Assembly (NCBI RefSeq): GCF_018691265.1
Contig: NW_024881296.1
Coordinates: forward strand, 8,525,427 to 8,589,426
DNA: 64,000 bases
Direction: 5' to 3'
Origin: Tyto alba
Taxonomy: Eukaryota > Chordata > Aves > Strigiformes > Tytonidae
The translations under genes and the position numbers were made by a program. A model generated the notes under the pieces. That model searched no databases. It was not told where the DNA came from and saw only the letters and a list, made by a program, of their open reading frames with translations. Of the stretch, positions 50,854 through 63,371 are shown one piece after another; the first letter of the stretch is position 1, and each line of letters opens with the position of its first letter.

Positions 50854-50994
50854 GCATCACAGCAGAAGTTCTGCAGGTCTAAACCCTGCCCAGCCTCTCC
50901 CGGCCCCAAGCCCACCCTGACTGCCCCTGCTTCGTGTTTGACAAGCTCTCAGCTGGGGGAAAGACCTCCTGTGTTGATACACTACCATCTAGTG
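50854..50994 (+). other. Candidate 141-nt internal exon
   Basis: An acceptor (CCCTTTGTATTCTAG, AG at 50,852-50,853) and a strong donor (GTG followed by GTAAGTACTG at 50,995) enclose exactly 141 nt. One frame is open throughout, 47 codons, phase 0 at both ends. The translation is rich in Pro, Ser and Lys and is not recognised. An open frame of this length is unremarkable, so this could be a noncoding RNA exon or a chance pair of splice-like sites. Confidence 0.2.
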
Positions 50995-50999
50995 GTAAG

Positions 51000-53880
51000 T
51001 ACTGCTCCCACGCAGACCTCCCTGGGTCAAACTCCTTACAGCATGCTCTGTTCGCAGACTCCTGGACTTTATCGCGTGTTTTCAGGCTGAAGCCCTGAGA
51101 AATATTCCTGCTCATGCAGTGCCCAGGCTCTGCTCATGCAGCACCTTCGGGCTGCTGCTTTCTTGCTGGTACTGCTCTTTCACTAGGCCGCTGTGAGAGC
51201 ATCGATTCCCACCATCCCTTTTTTTGCAAATAGGCTGTCTGTTCCTCAGAGAGCTCTGCCCAAACCATCAGTCCTTCCATTACAGATCTGCAGCAGACAG
51301 GGCTAAATTTGTGTTTCAGCTAAGGTGTTTAAGTACTGCCCCGGTAGAAACTGTTGCTGCCGGGAGCTCAACTCTCCCTTCCCGGGGTTAAGCAGGCAGC
51401 TGTCTTGATCTGCAAGATGGACCTGACCTTTCAAAGTGACTCTGATTTTTTTGGCTGAACTCCAGCTGCAGCCACCGGCTTCCCTCGCAGACACCCTGTG
51501 CCTGCCCTCAGGAACAGGGCCCTTCAGCCGCTGGCTGCAAAACCAACAGCACCCAGCTTCAGAAAGCAAAAACAGACACTAGGAAACACCCTCAGATGAA
51601 GAAGGGCTCCTTATCTAACACAGTACTCTCAAAAGCAGCTCTACCTCTACTCTTCTTTTCAGGCCTTGCTCCAGAAGGTGTGGGAAATATTAAGCTAATG
51701 ACACTGTAGCATTTTAACCATTACAAAACTTTGAAGATTTGAGAATGCAATGCCTTACCCTGATGTTATGCAGGCCCTAAGAAACCAGAGAATAGGGGTT
51801 GCATGAAAATGCCTCCCCCTAAAATACAGAAATGAAGAACATCCCACAAAAAAACAAGTGTTGCAGTAGGATAAAACATTAGATCAGACTCTGGTCCCCT
51901 GATTTATCAGCATGAATGTGCAGTTGCAGAACACTCACATTTTCTACTGAGATGAGGCATGCGAGCACTGGCCTTAAATATTTCCTCTCTGACTAAAATT
52001 CACCCTCTTTGCTTTTTGTTTGCTAGTTAGCAGATTTTAAAACTGAAAGTGCGAAAGAAGTGTTAACTCTCCCACCAGCTAAAGTATGTGATGAAAACAT
52101 GCAATAGCGCAGAGCTCTAACCTCAACATTCCTGGGAAGGAAAGTAGAGAATTCTTTGCAAAAACTCTTGACATTTTGTTTCAGCTGATTTTGCAACTTG
52201 GCAACTTTTATTCATCCTTCATCCAAGGATCACAGCCCACTACTTGGGGATTGTGGTGAAGTATGGGACAATTATTGTTTAGCAGTTCTTCATGTGAAGT
52301 ATTTCTAAAACTGACGGACTGCCTTTTGCACACACTGTGTAGGAAGGTTTCCACTTTACAAAGGTGAATCCTTTTCAAATTCCCAGAGACTGTGCAGGAG
52401 TGGGAGAGAAGAGAAATAGCACTTCACATCTGAAATGCTGTACTGACCTTAATTACATTGCGTTCTAAACACATTAACGGATAGTTTTCTCTGTCACTTC
52501 TACTGGATTATGTCAAACAAATTACATAAAATCCTAGATTGAACCTATTACTTATGTCTTTGTCCCATGGCCACTCTGTATGTTATCTTTTAAACCCTTT
52601 GTTCCTCCTCTTGTAGGACTCTTCCATTAAATTCCTGTAGTGATGCTTACATGACTTACTGTTGCATTCAGGTAATCTCACAAAGTTTAGCCTTGCCTGC
52701 TACAAAAAACATGTCTGCAGACCTTCATACAGAAAGCAAAATGGCAGTTACAGAGAAGTGTTGTTAAGCCCTTTCACTGCATCCTACTACATCCCTTCTG
52801 AAACCTCCCCTTTTTTCTGTCCAGTCAAACACTCCTCCCAGCCAGCCATATCACCGTTCAAGTCCATAATCAGTGTTGCTAAACTTGTCATCCAAACATG
52901 TTAACCCCCCTGCTTTTGTAACTCATCTACTCCTTGCTGATCCAGACAACTATTCCTCTGGGTCATGGGTAGCCTTCTTGATTCTCCCCCTTATCCTCAA
53001 TGTTAACCCTTTCCTGTTGTCTCTGGTACCAATTTCTTGTCCTTTCTTCAAATATTTTCACAGACTAGTTCTACCCTAGCAAAAGGCTGATTTTCTACTT
53101 CTCTTCCTGTACTTTCACACTGCCTTCCATGATAGCCCAGAAAGATCTTCCTCTTGCAAGTCACCAAGCCCACCATCAGTACACTACTGAGCTCTTCTTC
53201 AAAAGCATGCCCTTCCCTAACACGTCCTGGTAACTCTAACCCAATAACAGAGGTAAGCAGTGAGGCCTACGCACAAAATTTTCACCTGGCTGCTTCTGTC
53301 CATTTGTCCCAGATCCAGCCCGCTCTTTGGGCTCACCCACCTATCACACATCTTGTTTCAGTCTGTAATCTTCCATGGATGGGTTTGCCATTTTTCTGAT
53401 GTGTTTGTTTTCTCTCATTTACATATACCCACAGGGTAGATTTTAATAAAGCCAATTCAGAAAAAGCTCCTCATTACCTTAAGTTTGATAACCTTTTTTA
53501 TAAACAGAAAAGATATGCTGGCAAAGGACTTTTCCAATCTTTACTTTAGAGAAGGGTTGTGAAGAGTTTCACTTGTTTAAAAACACAAAAGGACCCCAAA
53601 TTTCCATCATCTGCCCCTCCTTCATCTCCATGAATCTGGCCTTAGCCCCTACCTAAGATATCTTAGTGAACAGGTCACATCCAGGAGTAAAGGTCTTGCA
53701 CCGTGGTGTAACGGACAGACTTACTGAGTGGGCAGCAGAGCTGTGGCCCACTACTGTCACTATCAGTGGAGCAGTAAACATGGTCAGACCTATGCAGTCT
53801 TCCTCCTCATCCATCCTGCCACATTAGACCAAGGCTGATACTGCAAGTCTGTAAACCTTCTCATACTCATGGTCTTAAGT
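51000..53880. other. Noncoding stretch with a pyrimidine-rich segment
   Basis: No recognised gene. From about 52,560 to 53,400 the + strand is rich in C and T and carries three successive open frames of 68-81 codons in two reading frames, which could be compositional or an old decayed element. Around 53,695-53,760 there is a loose resemblance to a tRNA-derived SINE head. Confidence 0.35.
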
Positions 53881-53881
53881 T

Positions 53882-54060
53882 GATCTTGACAGCAAAACCA
53901 TGAGGTGAGAAGCTATTACCTCCTCAGTTTTAAAGCAAAAGAACAGAGCACGTCTTACTATCTTTCCGTCACAAAATTGCCAACAGAAAATGTTTGAACG
54001 CAAAGCCTTGTGTTCAACCTTTGAACATGGGATGCTCAGCGCCCTCTTCCACACTTGACT
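53882..54060 (-). mobile_element. Probable ancient MIR-type SINE, antisense
   Basis: Read on the + strand, the blocks follow an inverted MIR/CORE-SINE in order: 'ccatgaggtgagaagctatta' as the counterpart of the usual 'cctatgaggtaggtattatt', then 'cctcagttttaaa', 'aacagagca', 'gtcaca', 'gacagaa/tttgaac' and 'gccttgtg'. The copy is very diverged, as expected for MIR in a sauropsid genome. The match is from memory of the consensus; borders are approximate. Confidence 0.5.
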
Positions 54061-55830
54061 TACACCAGAACTAAGACACGTAATATTTCTGAAATTGCTA
54101 ATTATTTCTTCTCAGGCCTGTAAAAGTTCCACCCTGCAGAGCTTGCAAATCTACGTACTCTTCAAGCAGAACATGCCCCCACAGAAGACTGCAGAGCAAA
54201 GCAGAGAGATCGGACAGGCCCCTGTGCCAAGCCCCAGCAAGTGCTGCAAAACTTTAATCAACTCGATGATGCTCTGACCTCTCACTCTAGCAGGCACTAA
54301 CCACTGGACCTCTCACCTTTCTCCTCTCTAACAACCTCTACTCAGTAGTTGCCAAATACTCATAAATTCAGAGTGGTTGCTTCTAATCCATAGTTGAAGT
54401 ATGTTTCTTCTACTTCACACCTGTGCCTTAAAACTATTTCCCCCCAGCTGTTTGCTCAAATAAATGACAGCTTTCCTTTAATCTAACTTCTTTAAAACAA
54501 CAGGGACATCAGCGATTTAATTTCTGTAACAGACCAGTCTGTTCATCAAGTTGTTCAGCCAAAAGCAGCATCAAAGACAATTTACTGGAGCTGTGCAGAA
54601 CCAGGCAGCTGCCAGTGAGACTACGAAGGGAGGAGGTGTCTGGGGCAAGCTTCCTTATGTCCGGCCAGGGACAGACAGCTGCTGCTTGATGGGTGAGTGA
54701 AAACCTGCAGCTTTTGGGGCTGTGTAAGGCTGATGGTGTGTTGATGCTCATTTCCTAAGAAGGTTGAAAAGGTAATTCAACGTGCTGGCAGCAAGGCTGG
54801 GTGCAGTGTGGAAATGGCTGCTGGGTGGTCCCATAAGGACTGGCTGAGGATGGGCTTTCATGGTGCCTCTTAGGAAAAGAGTAAGGGAGCATGGTATGAG
54901 CACTGGGCTCTTTGGTACTTGATGCTTCAAGTATTTTTTCTTTGTGGTAACGGGACTTGATTAATAGCAGGATTTCAGATAAGCCATTTGTGTTTCCTGT
55001 ATCAGGGAAGGTAGAGGTTGTATTTTAAGAGTTTTTAGTAAGGATGTGCTTGAGCTATGCCAAATAAAGGTTTTTAATTTATTCCACTAGTTACATGGAT
55101 CTCAACTTTTCATGTGGTTCATTAGAGACACTTGGATAAAGCAAGACTACATCTAGTGGGTTTTCTCGTATATGACTGTTGGTGCAAGATCTCTCATTTC
55201 TTCTGCTTTTCTGTCTACAACCTGCCTGCTTTAACACCTTTAAGACACAGGTTCATGTCTCAAGTTTTCGATGCATAACCTAAAGCTCTGGTGATGTATA
55301 AGGGTCTTTTCATAAAAGAGAATCAGATCCAGCTGTGAAGTTTTGAATTTCAGCTCCTCTCCAAATTTAGAGTTTGGATTTGAGTTCCCAGTTCCTAAAC
55401 TCCACTTTCCTGTTTGGATTATCTAAATTAACAGCTGATTTGGGACAGCTCTCGTTTTGTTCTCAGCAGCTCTGATTTTAGCTGCCAGTTTAAGAGCTTT
55501 GGGCTCCAAAACAGTCACCCTGTCTTTCACTTAGCTCTTAAATAGTGAATGATTGTCATAAAATGAAGTAAAAGAATTGAAATACATTGTTAACAGGTGA
55601 CATCTATTGGTATGGGGAAACAGCTCCAGTGAGCAAGATGTAAACCCTGTATCATAGTGCTTGAAAGAAATATGCATTTTAGAGAAGAAGGGGATGAATT
55701 TCAAATTTACTATTCTTCAGTGTTACTTTCTCTTGACAAACATTTATTCCTGACTGACAGGCCTTGCAGACTTCAGGAAAAGAAAGTACCTAGTACTGTT
55801 CTCAGTTTTAGTACCTACTAACAATATATA
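54061..55830. other. Noncoding stretch
   Basis: No gene, repeat or regulatory structure that can be supported. Would be the intergenic region just downstream of the candidate leftward gene. Confidence 0.4.
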
Positions 55831-55839
55831 ACAACTCTG

Positions 55840-56382
55840 TATAATTAAGGTGGAGATTTATTCTTTATTTTTAAATTTGGCTTTATTCTACTAAGAAGAG
55901 AGCAACACAAGGAATCCATAGGATCAGCTGAGAGCCTCCACAACTCATCCATCATGCTGTGCTAGCCAATACAAATTTAGTTACTCAGTACCCTGTTTGC
56001 AGCATATGAGCAAGTTAAAAATAAATAAAAAGTAATACCGTATTTACAAGAAATGGTCAAAGGGCACTAAAGCCTTCTCACAACAGCTGAGTGCATGACG
56101 TTTTAAGCAAATATTAGGCAAAACATGTGTTGCAAATACTAAGCAGTACTTTCCTTGCAAAGTCATTCTTAAGTACTGCATTCAAATAGTTCATGCTTTT
56201 TTAAATCACAGCAGACAAAAACCCCTTCAACTTACAACAAGAACAAAAACCTATACACACTTAGGAACCAACTGGTTTCAAATGCATTACTCAATTCTAC
56301 ACATCAGACTACTCCTAAGCAAGACACTGATAGATCATCATTGTTGGAAAATAATTTCAAATGATAAACACACTGGTGACAG
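55840..56382 (-). other. Candidate 3' UTR of a leftward gene
   Basis: AT-rich sequence between a possible stop codon (TAA, 56,385-56,383) and a cluster of poly(A) signals. It contains an AU-rich ATTTATTTTTA-type patch near 56,020-56,035. About 540 nt is an ordinary 3' UTR length for vertebrates. Depends on the neighbouring exon being real. Confidence 0.35.
55857..55887 (-). terminator. Cluster of three AATAAA poly(A) signals
   Basis: Read on the - strand, AATAAA occurs three times, at 55,887-55,882, 55,869-55,864 and 55,862-55,857. GT/T-rich sequence (GTTGTTATATATTGTTAG) follows at about 55,810-55,835, as expected for a downstream element. Cleavage would fall near 55,840. Confidence 0.45.
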
Positions 56383-56624
56383 TTACAAACTATTAATAGA
56401 AAATCTGACAAGAAGCTGCCTTTTAATTTCCTGAGTTTGTGAATCCCTACAACAAAAAAACTTCTGGTCTGTAATCACAGAAAAATCTTCAGGAAGAAGA
56501 TTCAATATTTTGCCCACCATAAGCATTTGAATGAACCCCAGAGATGGATCAACACGATTGTAATCAGAATATTTCTGACTCTCTGCCACTAGATGGTATC
56601 CAGTTACATGAGCTGTAACCACAT
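56383..56624 (-). CDS. Candidate terminal coding exon, product not recognised
   Basis: On the - strand a good acceptor (TTTTTTGACTAATGCAG, exon starting at 56,624) leads into a frame of 80 codons ending in TAA at 56,385-56,383. The exon starts in phase 1, needing one base from the previous exon. The translation has balanced composition, with a segment VTAHVTGYHLVAESQKYSDY near the start and LPEDFSVITD in the middle. I do not recognise the family. The case rests on the combination of acceptor, open frame in AT-rich DNA and the triple poly(A) signal 500 bp downstream; each alone is unremarkable. Preceding exons were not found with confidence between 56.7 and 64 kb. Confidence 0.35.
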
Positions 56625-56639
56625 CTGCATTAGTCAAAA

Positions 56640-59600
56640 AACAACACTGAGAATTGCTGAATGCTTGCTCTTACAGCCTTTGCTGATATTTTGGGCAAGC
56701 TCTTTTCCAGGGAGATTTGGCTTTTAAAGTCTTATTTTTGATCTCCATATGATCTTTTAAATGGGGAACGATGAAGTCTTTGATGTGGATTCTTACATAA
56801 ACAGAAGCAATGAACTACAGAGCACCTAACTGTAACCAAGGAGCTGTGAGCCAGGGTTGAAGTAATGCAAAATATCCTTTCTAAAAGCAGAGGGGAAACT
56901 GAAAGAATTGCAAGGAGAGTCCAGAGAGCAACTCCCACCACTGCCCAACCGAGCAAGCAACAAAGATCACAAAAGACAGCCTGAAAAATTAGAGCTTGGT
57001 ACATGGTCTTGTTGCTTTCATTTGAGAGCTACTGTTGTGAGGAAAACTGCAAGAAAAAGGAAGGGTAACGAGAGTGCTGAGGAAATGTGGGATCCAGACA
57101 CGAATGTGTACTGGGAAAGAGCATTTTCTCCTTTTCTTCTCTTTTACTGGTAAAAAGGAGACTCTACTCTTTTACCCGTATAATTAAACACAGGGACAAA
57201 CGGAAAACAGTTACTGCAATGTTTCACTCTGTTCCCAGATCTGCTAATAAATAAGGCACCAGGGGGCCTCAGTTATTCACTAGCAAGAAAACCAGGGCAC
57301 ATTAACTCTTTACTTGCTGAATTAATACACTTCAAAGTCTTCATTCAGCAAGAGTAAAAACAATGTCTGCAAGGCAAAAGAGAAAGGAGCAGTAGAAAAG
57401 GAGCATTAAAGCTCATCTATGCAGAAATTTGCAGTAAAATGACTAGAAAATGTGACTCAAACTCAGTATTACTGTTTGCATGGCAAGTCTCTGAAAGCAT
57501 GGTTTCATGGTGGAAAAACAACAAAACCCCCTTACCTACCAGTGTCACAATGGGGGATGGAGTGATTTAAAACTGAATAAAAAAAAGAATTTGTTTGAGA
57601 CCCTCTGATCAGCTCTAGTGAGAGATAATAAGAGGTGTTTAGAGCTACCTACACTATTTATGAAGGAAGACAAGTCAGTGATGAAACTCATTACTTCAGG
57701 GCTGTTTACGTGTAATTTAAGAGAGTTCTCTCAGCTTTTTATCTCAGAGTGATACCTACATATACAAGCACAAATTTGACTCTTATTCTGTAAGACTATT
57801 ACAAATCAGTGCACCCACCACAAGTAGACTTCACTGATGACCATCAGGTTACGTGTACTCTTTCTCCTACAGACCTGGGGCTTGTAACTGCTAACATACG
57901 CTAAACCATTCAACAGCTGCCTGAATCATATTAATTTAAAGTAACTCCCATTTTCTACAGCATTAGCTTAATTCTACTTTTGGGGTTTTTTTTGTTTTGT
58001 GTTTTTTTTTTTTTTTCCAAAACACTAGAATTGCAGCCATATGAGTTGCTGTGAGGGGACTGCAGCAAATTCACAGGGCTCTGGGATCCAGATAATTACA
58101 AGCAGCCTCAAAAAAAACCCAAACCTTCTCTAATGCCCAATCTATTTTCTACTTGAGGCAGCTGCAGCTGGTTGCATCTTGGAGCTCCAGGCAGCACACC
58201 GATCCAAGATACAAAGAACAGAAGATTGTTCTCTTGCACAACTCTGGGAAGCCTCTCAAACCATGAAAATGGACCAGCGCCCAAGGAAACTGTACTTGAA
58301 GCCTCTCCCTTTGGAATTAGTAATTTACTGAGCCATCTGAAATGCTGAATCAGAAATTAGTTTAATTTAAGAGATAGACAGCAAATTTTACATTAAGAAA
58401 ATGATATCTGATCCATATACAACACTATGGCTAACTTAAGGATGATAAACTGTGTAGTTAGGTGGCTATTTAACTTATGACACTGAAATAGTACTTAAAG
58501 TTTAAAACATTGTTTGTATTATGCAACTTGACAATATACCTTAACATCAAGGATTAAAATCTGTGACTTGCCTGAAGGTATACTGCACTCAGCTGTATTT
58601 TGCTGCTGAATATTTTGATATCGTGTGACTGGACTGACTGTCTTTTAAACATCTCATCAGCTCATGAGACTAACGGCAACTCAGAGTGGAACAAATGCAG
58701 AATCTGAAATATAGACAGAAAATAAGAGATCTAATCTCCAGCATAACATTCTGTGGCACATGACTAGATTCCACATTCTTCAAATGCTTCATAATATTTC
58801 AGGTTGCAATATTAGAATCATTATTTTGTTTGCATTATGCCTTGTTAGTAATTGAAGTGACATAATCTTTAATTTAAACATTTTACAAGTCTCCCTTTCC
58901 TGTGACAGCATCAATCCTGACTTCACTTCAGTGTAATATCTATCAGAGGAAGGTCCTTCTTGCTCTACTGACCTTTTGAGAAAATGCTTAACTTCCCCCC
59001 CACCCCCATCTGCAGCATGTGTATCTTTGCAGAAAAGTGACAACTGTGCTCCTGAACTTCACAGTTTAAGACTACAGCCTGACAGGTAGCAGAGCTGCTG
59101 ACCTGGTTTCCTATGTTAATAATCTTACTTTTAACCACCTTACATTTGGAAATTTTCACATCCTACTAGTGAGTTTGAAGCCGCTGATACTACTTTATGC
59201 CAAATATTTATAATCAGACAGTAATTTGGCACAGAACATCCCTTGTCACTGAACGACACCAGTAGCCATCACAGTTCAGTGTATCACATGAAAGGAATGA
59301 GGAGCAGACCCAGAAGGGCTTTTACTCATCATAGATGTGGCATTGAGACAGTCACATCCCCTTCTGCACACTCAGTCACTGCAAGGTCCAAATTTCAGCT
59401 GGTACATACCCAGCTTTATAGCTTGACCGTGCCCAATGCCTAGGCCCCAGCAGAACTTTAGACATTTCTTTGTCTGTCTCACACCACTCTTCCCAGTGAA
59501 GCTCCCTCCAAGTGCTCCTGCCCTTCTTTATCCAAAAACTTTCAGCTGCATTTTGACAGTAAGAAGCCTCCCGTGTTCACACCAGTCCTTCTAAAGTTCC

Positions 59601-59955
59601 AGTTTGGTGGGTTAATTCCCCTCACACATGGAGCACAAATACAGCTCTCATATTTTCCAAAACTTATGTCAGTCCCAGGGCTTTCAATGGGGAGGGTTAC
59701 CAGTGCAGACCCTACATGTTAGCTCTAAGAATTGAAAACAGGACCAACAAATGGATCAATACCTCTTTTGTGTGCTGGAATAGTGCTCCTACAAGACAGA
59801 AATGCAAAGATCCATGAAGAATAAATAACATGCTTTCAGAATGACCAGAAAAAAATCTGGCACCAACTCTCCCCCCTCCCTCTGCCCAGAAGATAATCTT
59901 AGTATAAGAAACCAAAGTCTCTACAGACAGTTCTTAAGAATTGTATTCACTATTG
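56640..59955. other. Noncoding stretch, possible introns
   Basis: The + strand again reads rich in A and C, consistent with - strand transcription. A T-rich tract lies at 57,986-58,016. A strong acceptor on the - strand at 57,367 (CTCCTTTCTCTTTTGCCTTGCAG in two parts, exon from 57,366) and a 37-nt acceptor-donor pair at 57,572-57,536 could not be joined in frame with the candidate terminal exon. No exon is called. Confidence 0.35.
57986..58016. repeat. T-rich low-complexity tract
   Basis: T runs broken by single G residues. Simple sequence. Confidence 0.8.
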
Positions 59956-59959
59956 CCCA

Positions 59960-60472
59960 CCTCAAGCATTAAAGTTAAAGCCCTGGTCAGGTACCAAGAC
60001 AATTATATCCATCTGCTCAGGACTCATAAGACCATGTCTGGAGTACATCTGTGTCGTTTGGGACCCTCAGGGCAAGAAAGGTATTCACAAACTGGAGGAG
60101 GTCTCCTGAAGATCACTAAGATGGTTAAAGGGCTGAAGTACATGGCATACGAGGAAAAGGTGAAGCAACTGCTGTCTTCTGCTGCCTGGGGAAAGACCTA
60201 GAGCCAAACCTTTCACTTAGGTGCACAGGGAAAGGGCAAGAAGCAATTTTCACTAGTTCAATCAAAGGACTTGAGGACTTCAACACCAAAATGCTTCAGT
60301 ACTGAGATGTTGACTGGGGAGGCTGTAGCATCTCCTTCTTTGGAGATTTCAGAAGTTGGCTGGACAAGGTCCTGAGCAATCTGCTTTTATGTGGAAGTTG
60401 TCCCAGGTTTGAGCAGGGCATTGGAGTTGACATGTTCCAGAGGTTCCTTCCAATCCAAATATCTGTATGAAT
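59960..60472 (+). mobile_element. CR1 LINE, 5'-truncated 3' fragment
   Basis: The sequence follows the CR1 3' end in order: 'ccctggtcaggt' near 59,981, 'gaccatgtctggagtaca' near 60,030, 'gggaccctcagggcaagaaag' near 60,060, 'ctgaagatcactaagatggt' near 60,106, 'ggggaggctgtagcatctcc' near 60,315, 'ttggagatttcagaa' near 60,340, 'tggctggacaaggtcctgagcaa' near 60,358, 'tttgagcagggcattggagttga' near 60,410 and 'ccagaggttccttccaatcc' near 60,437. The usual ATTCTRTG tail repeat is decayed. Internal parts are deleted and the copy is diverged, so it is inactive. CR1 is the dominant LINE of birds and other sauropsids, the best clue to the source organism. Confidence 0.85.
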
Positions 60473-60479
60473 TTTCTAA

Positions 60480-63330
60480 GAAGGCATATAGTTAACATAA
60501 ATTTAGGGAAAAAAAAGTATCATGTGTGTTGGTCTTTTTATTTGCTTTTTGGAGTTGAATTTACTGGGTGTCACGTGTATAAGAGCTGAGGCTTTAGGAG
60601 AAAACATTATTCTTGATAAAAATCTGTGAACAAACTCTTATTGTGTGTTCCTTAACTGTTGTACATTTGTTGCTCATTAAAACTATGTTGTAAGGAGTTT
60701 TTGTATATAAGAACATGCTCATCCTCCCTTTGTGATTCTTCATTCAAGTAAAAATCAAGCTGAAAATTTAAAAAAAAAAATTGCATAATTGCAGGAACAT
60801 AAATTTGTCACAGCACTGCAGAACAAAAGCGAAGCTAAATTTTCTTGCTCCACTAGTAATGAAATATTAGAACAAATGTATCATTTCCAGAGGTTTTCAG
60901 ACCCTAATGTAATTTCTCACAGGCACTCAGCCTAGCAGACGAACTAAGAAATGATCAGACAAATACGAGTACTGTCAACTTGTACTGGAAAAGATTGGAT
61001 TCCAGGGAACACCCAGTGAGGACTGAGCTTTCACAGGGAGCACATAAATCTGTGGCAATACTTCCCCTGAGAGAAACAATTTCTTCCTCTCTGTCTTAAT
61101 CAATGGCTAACATTAAAAGCATCTTTACTGGCAAAGTCCAGACTCTCAAATTCATAAAATTAATCAGTAAAATCTACCAGACAGAGGAGTGCAAGTCACA
61201 GACAGCTAGGGTAAATCACATGAAGACCACAGCCATCTGTCATTGCTCCTGCTATGACTGAGCACAGACACATCTATCTGGAGAAGATACACCATGCCAA
61301 AGTTTTTTGGCCCAAGACTAAATGCATTTTATTTAATTGATACAGAGGCCATATCAGACTTCATACTCTGCCTTATTAGTTGCGTGTAACACAGTACAAG
61401 ATCTAGCAGACATGCCAGAATTTAGGCTGAAACAACTATAAAACAAACCCCATTGGTTGTGCACATTAAGGTCAACTAAAAATGTCAGTGTGGCATGTCA
61501 GCATGACATTTGATTTACAGGTATATAAGCACAAAAAACTGATTGCAGCACATCAGTTTTTTATTGTTTTGAAGAAATCAGTGTCATGGTTGCACTGTCA
61601 CTTGGAAGCCAAAAGCCTAGAAGGATACTCTTCCTGGAAGAGAATTAAATTAGCTGTGTGATGTGCCACCTCCCTATACGTGTATGTTTGAAAGGACAAC
61701 AGGCCGTTAAGAGAAATGATTAATTACAGTGCAATCACTTAAAAGTACATGAGATGCATCTGCTCAAACGTTAATAACCAATAAGACAGCCTATAACACA
61801 ATGCAAGAGAAAAAAAAATCCCATGCTTACTAATGCTTCATCAGGGACCTTTGGATTCAAGCTGTTGGATAGGTTTGGCAGCTTGTTAGTAGACTAGTGC
61901 TTTGTCGCTGTTTATGATTAAACAGACCCCTGTGACATGCTTGGTGTACAGTTAATGTGAACAGCAAGTCATAGCTAGAGGAACTAGTCCTGGAAGAGGT
62001 GGTGCAGGTGGGATTAGAAACTTTTAGGGAGTACCAACCTGGGAGAGCAGCTGTGCCATGAAACACCAGCAGTGGCTCACCAGGGTACCTGGGGCTGTCT
62101 CAGGAATGAGGGAAGTCATGCCCTCCCTCTGGTAGGAAGCTGGATGGACTGTACTATTACTTTCTGCTGGCTTATCTGCTTAGGTTTCTTATCTGCATAA
62201 AGCAGGGAAGAGAGGCAGGAAGAACAAAACCTCATACCCTTAGGTTTTGTCCTCAAATACAATTGGATCTGGGATCCCACAGTTTATCCCACAGGGCCTG
62301 AAGAGAGTGCTGTGGTCAGTGCATTATCCTGGTTCTGGTGGGAAAGGAAGAGACTGAAAAGGTTTCCAAAATCCACTATAACTCAACAACTCTGCATCTT
62401 AGTGTCCCTCACCCTATCCCCAGCAGTGTTACCGCTGAACTAACCAAAACCCACAAAAGCACAGTACTACAATCATCATGCTAATCGTTCACCCCACCTC
62501 CCAAACTTCACACACATCTGCATCCACTGCCATCTCCTTCCTCTTCAGTTGCCTCCCACCACAATTCCACTTTCCCCAGAAGCCTACACTCAGCTCCTGG
62601 GAAGATTTCCACTGTTACCCTCAGTGCAGCTGTACAAGTTACTGGATCAGATCCACAGCCACAAGTTGGCATGACCCACCAACATCTGTAGAGCAATCCA
62701 TTCTCCTCTTGAAGGCCCTACACCACACTGCTCCTCTGTATGCTTCCTGTGTGTTCTAGACACCCCATCGGGTAGGAAATGCTGCCTGCCCAGAGCAAGC
62801 AACACCACCACAAACTGAATGGACTCTGGTGAATACTTAAGACAAAGAAACCAAAGGCTGAAATACACCATCCTGGCTGCTTGTGGGAATGGCAGTCTAT
62901 CCCCATTCATCAACTCCAGAATCCTTCTGGAAAAAAAAAAAGAAGAGCATTAAGTTACTGCAGCCCCATCTGCTTTGCCACAAAGCAGCAGGGAAGCCCA
63001 CTCACTGCATTCCACTGGCGGCTGAGCCTTTTGTTAGTCAAGCAAAGCTCCAGAGTCATCAATATGTACATTTGTTGCATGCAATATACTGACCTTTCAG
63101 CTATTTTATTGACATGCTGTCCTAAACTTATTTATAAGATAAAAGGACAGATTTCAAGTGGACTAGAATTTAAACAAAGGAGGTGATTCAATCACATAAT
63201 GAATAAACTGCTGCCAAGATCCCCAGCTGGGGACTCAGGTTCTGGAGGTAATATTTAGTTCTTACAGACAGGCAAAGCAGGGGGCTTCTCACAACTGTAT
63301 TCTCTACAGCCATATGTTTTTCACATCCTG
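60480..63330. other. Noncoding stretch
   Basis: No gene recognised. A10 and A14 runs lie at about 60,769 and 62,928. A small hairpin (ATGTCA, GCA, TGACAT) lies near 61,495. A CT-rich patch at about 62,400-62,760 carries open frames on both strands, probably compositional. Confidence 0.4.
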
Positions 63331-63371
63331 CCTTTTCTTTTTTTCTTTTTTTTTTTTTTTTCTTTTTTCAG
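63331..63371 (+). other. Long polypyrimidine tract ending in CAG
   Basis: Thirty-nine consecutive C/T bases, mostly T, end in CAG at 63,369-63,371, a textbook + strand 3' splice site. The sequence behind it is open for 27 codons in one frame but lacks a convincing donor. It may equally be a T-rich simple repeat. Confidence 0.35.

Noticed and set aside
56732..57004. Hydrophobic 90-codon frame with a strong acceptor on the - strand, possibly the exon before the candidate terminal exon
   Set aside because: T/G-rich intron-like composition, a second frame is almost as open, and the only phase-compatible donor (GTTTAT followed by GTAAGA) is mediocre.
57536..57572. 37-nt micro-exon with good splice sites on the - strand
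   Set aside because: Only one frame is open and it cannot be joined in phase with the neighbouring candidates.
58096..58395. Protein-like wording in all three + frames
   Set aside because: Each frame closes within 60 codons, there is no start, donor or acceptor, and such impressions are common by chance.
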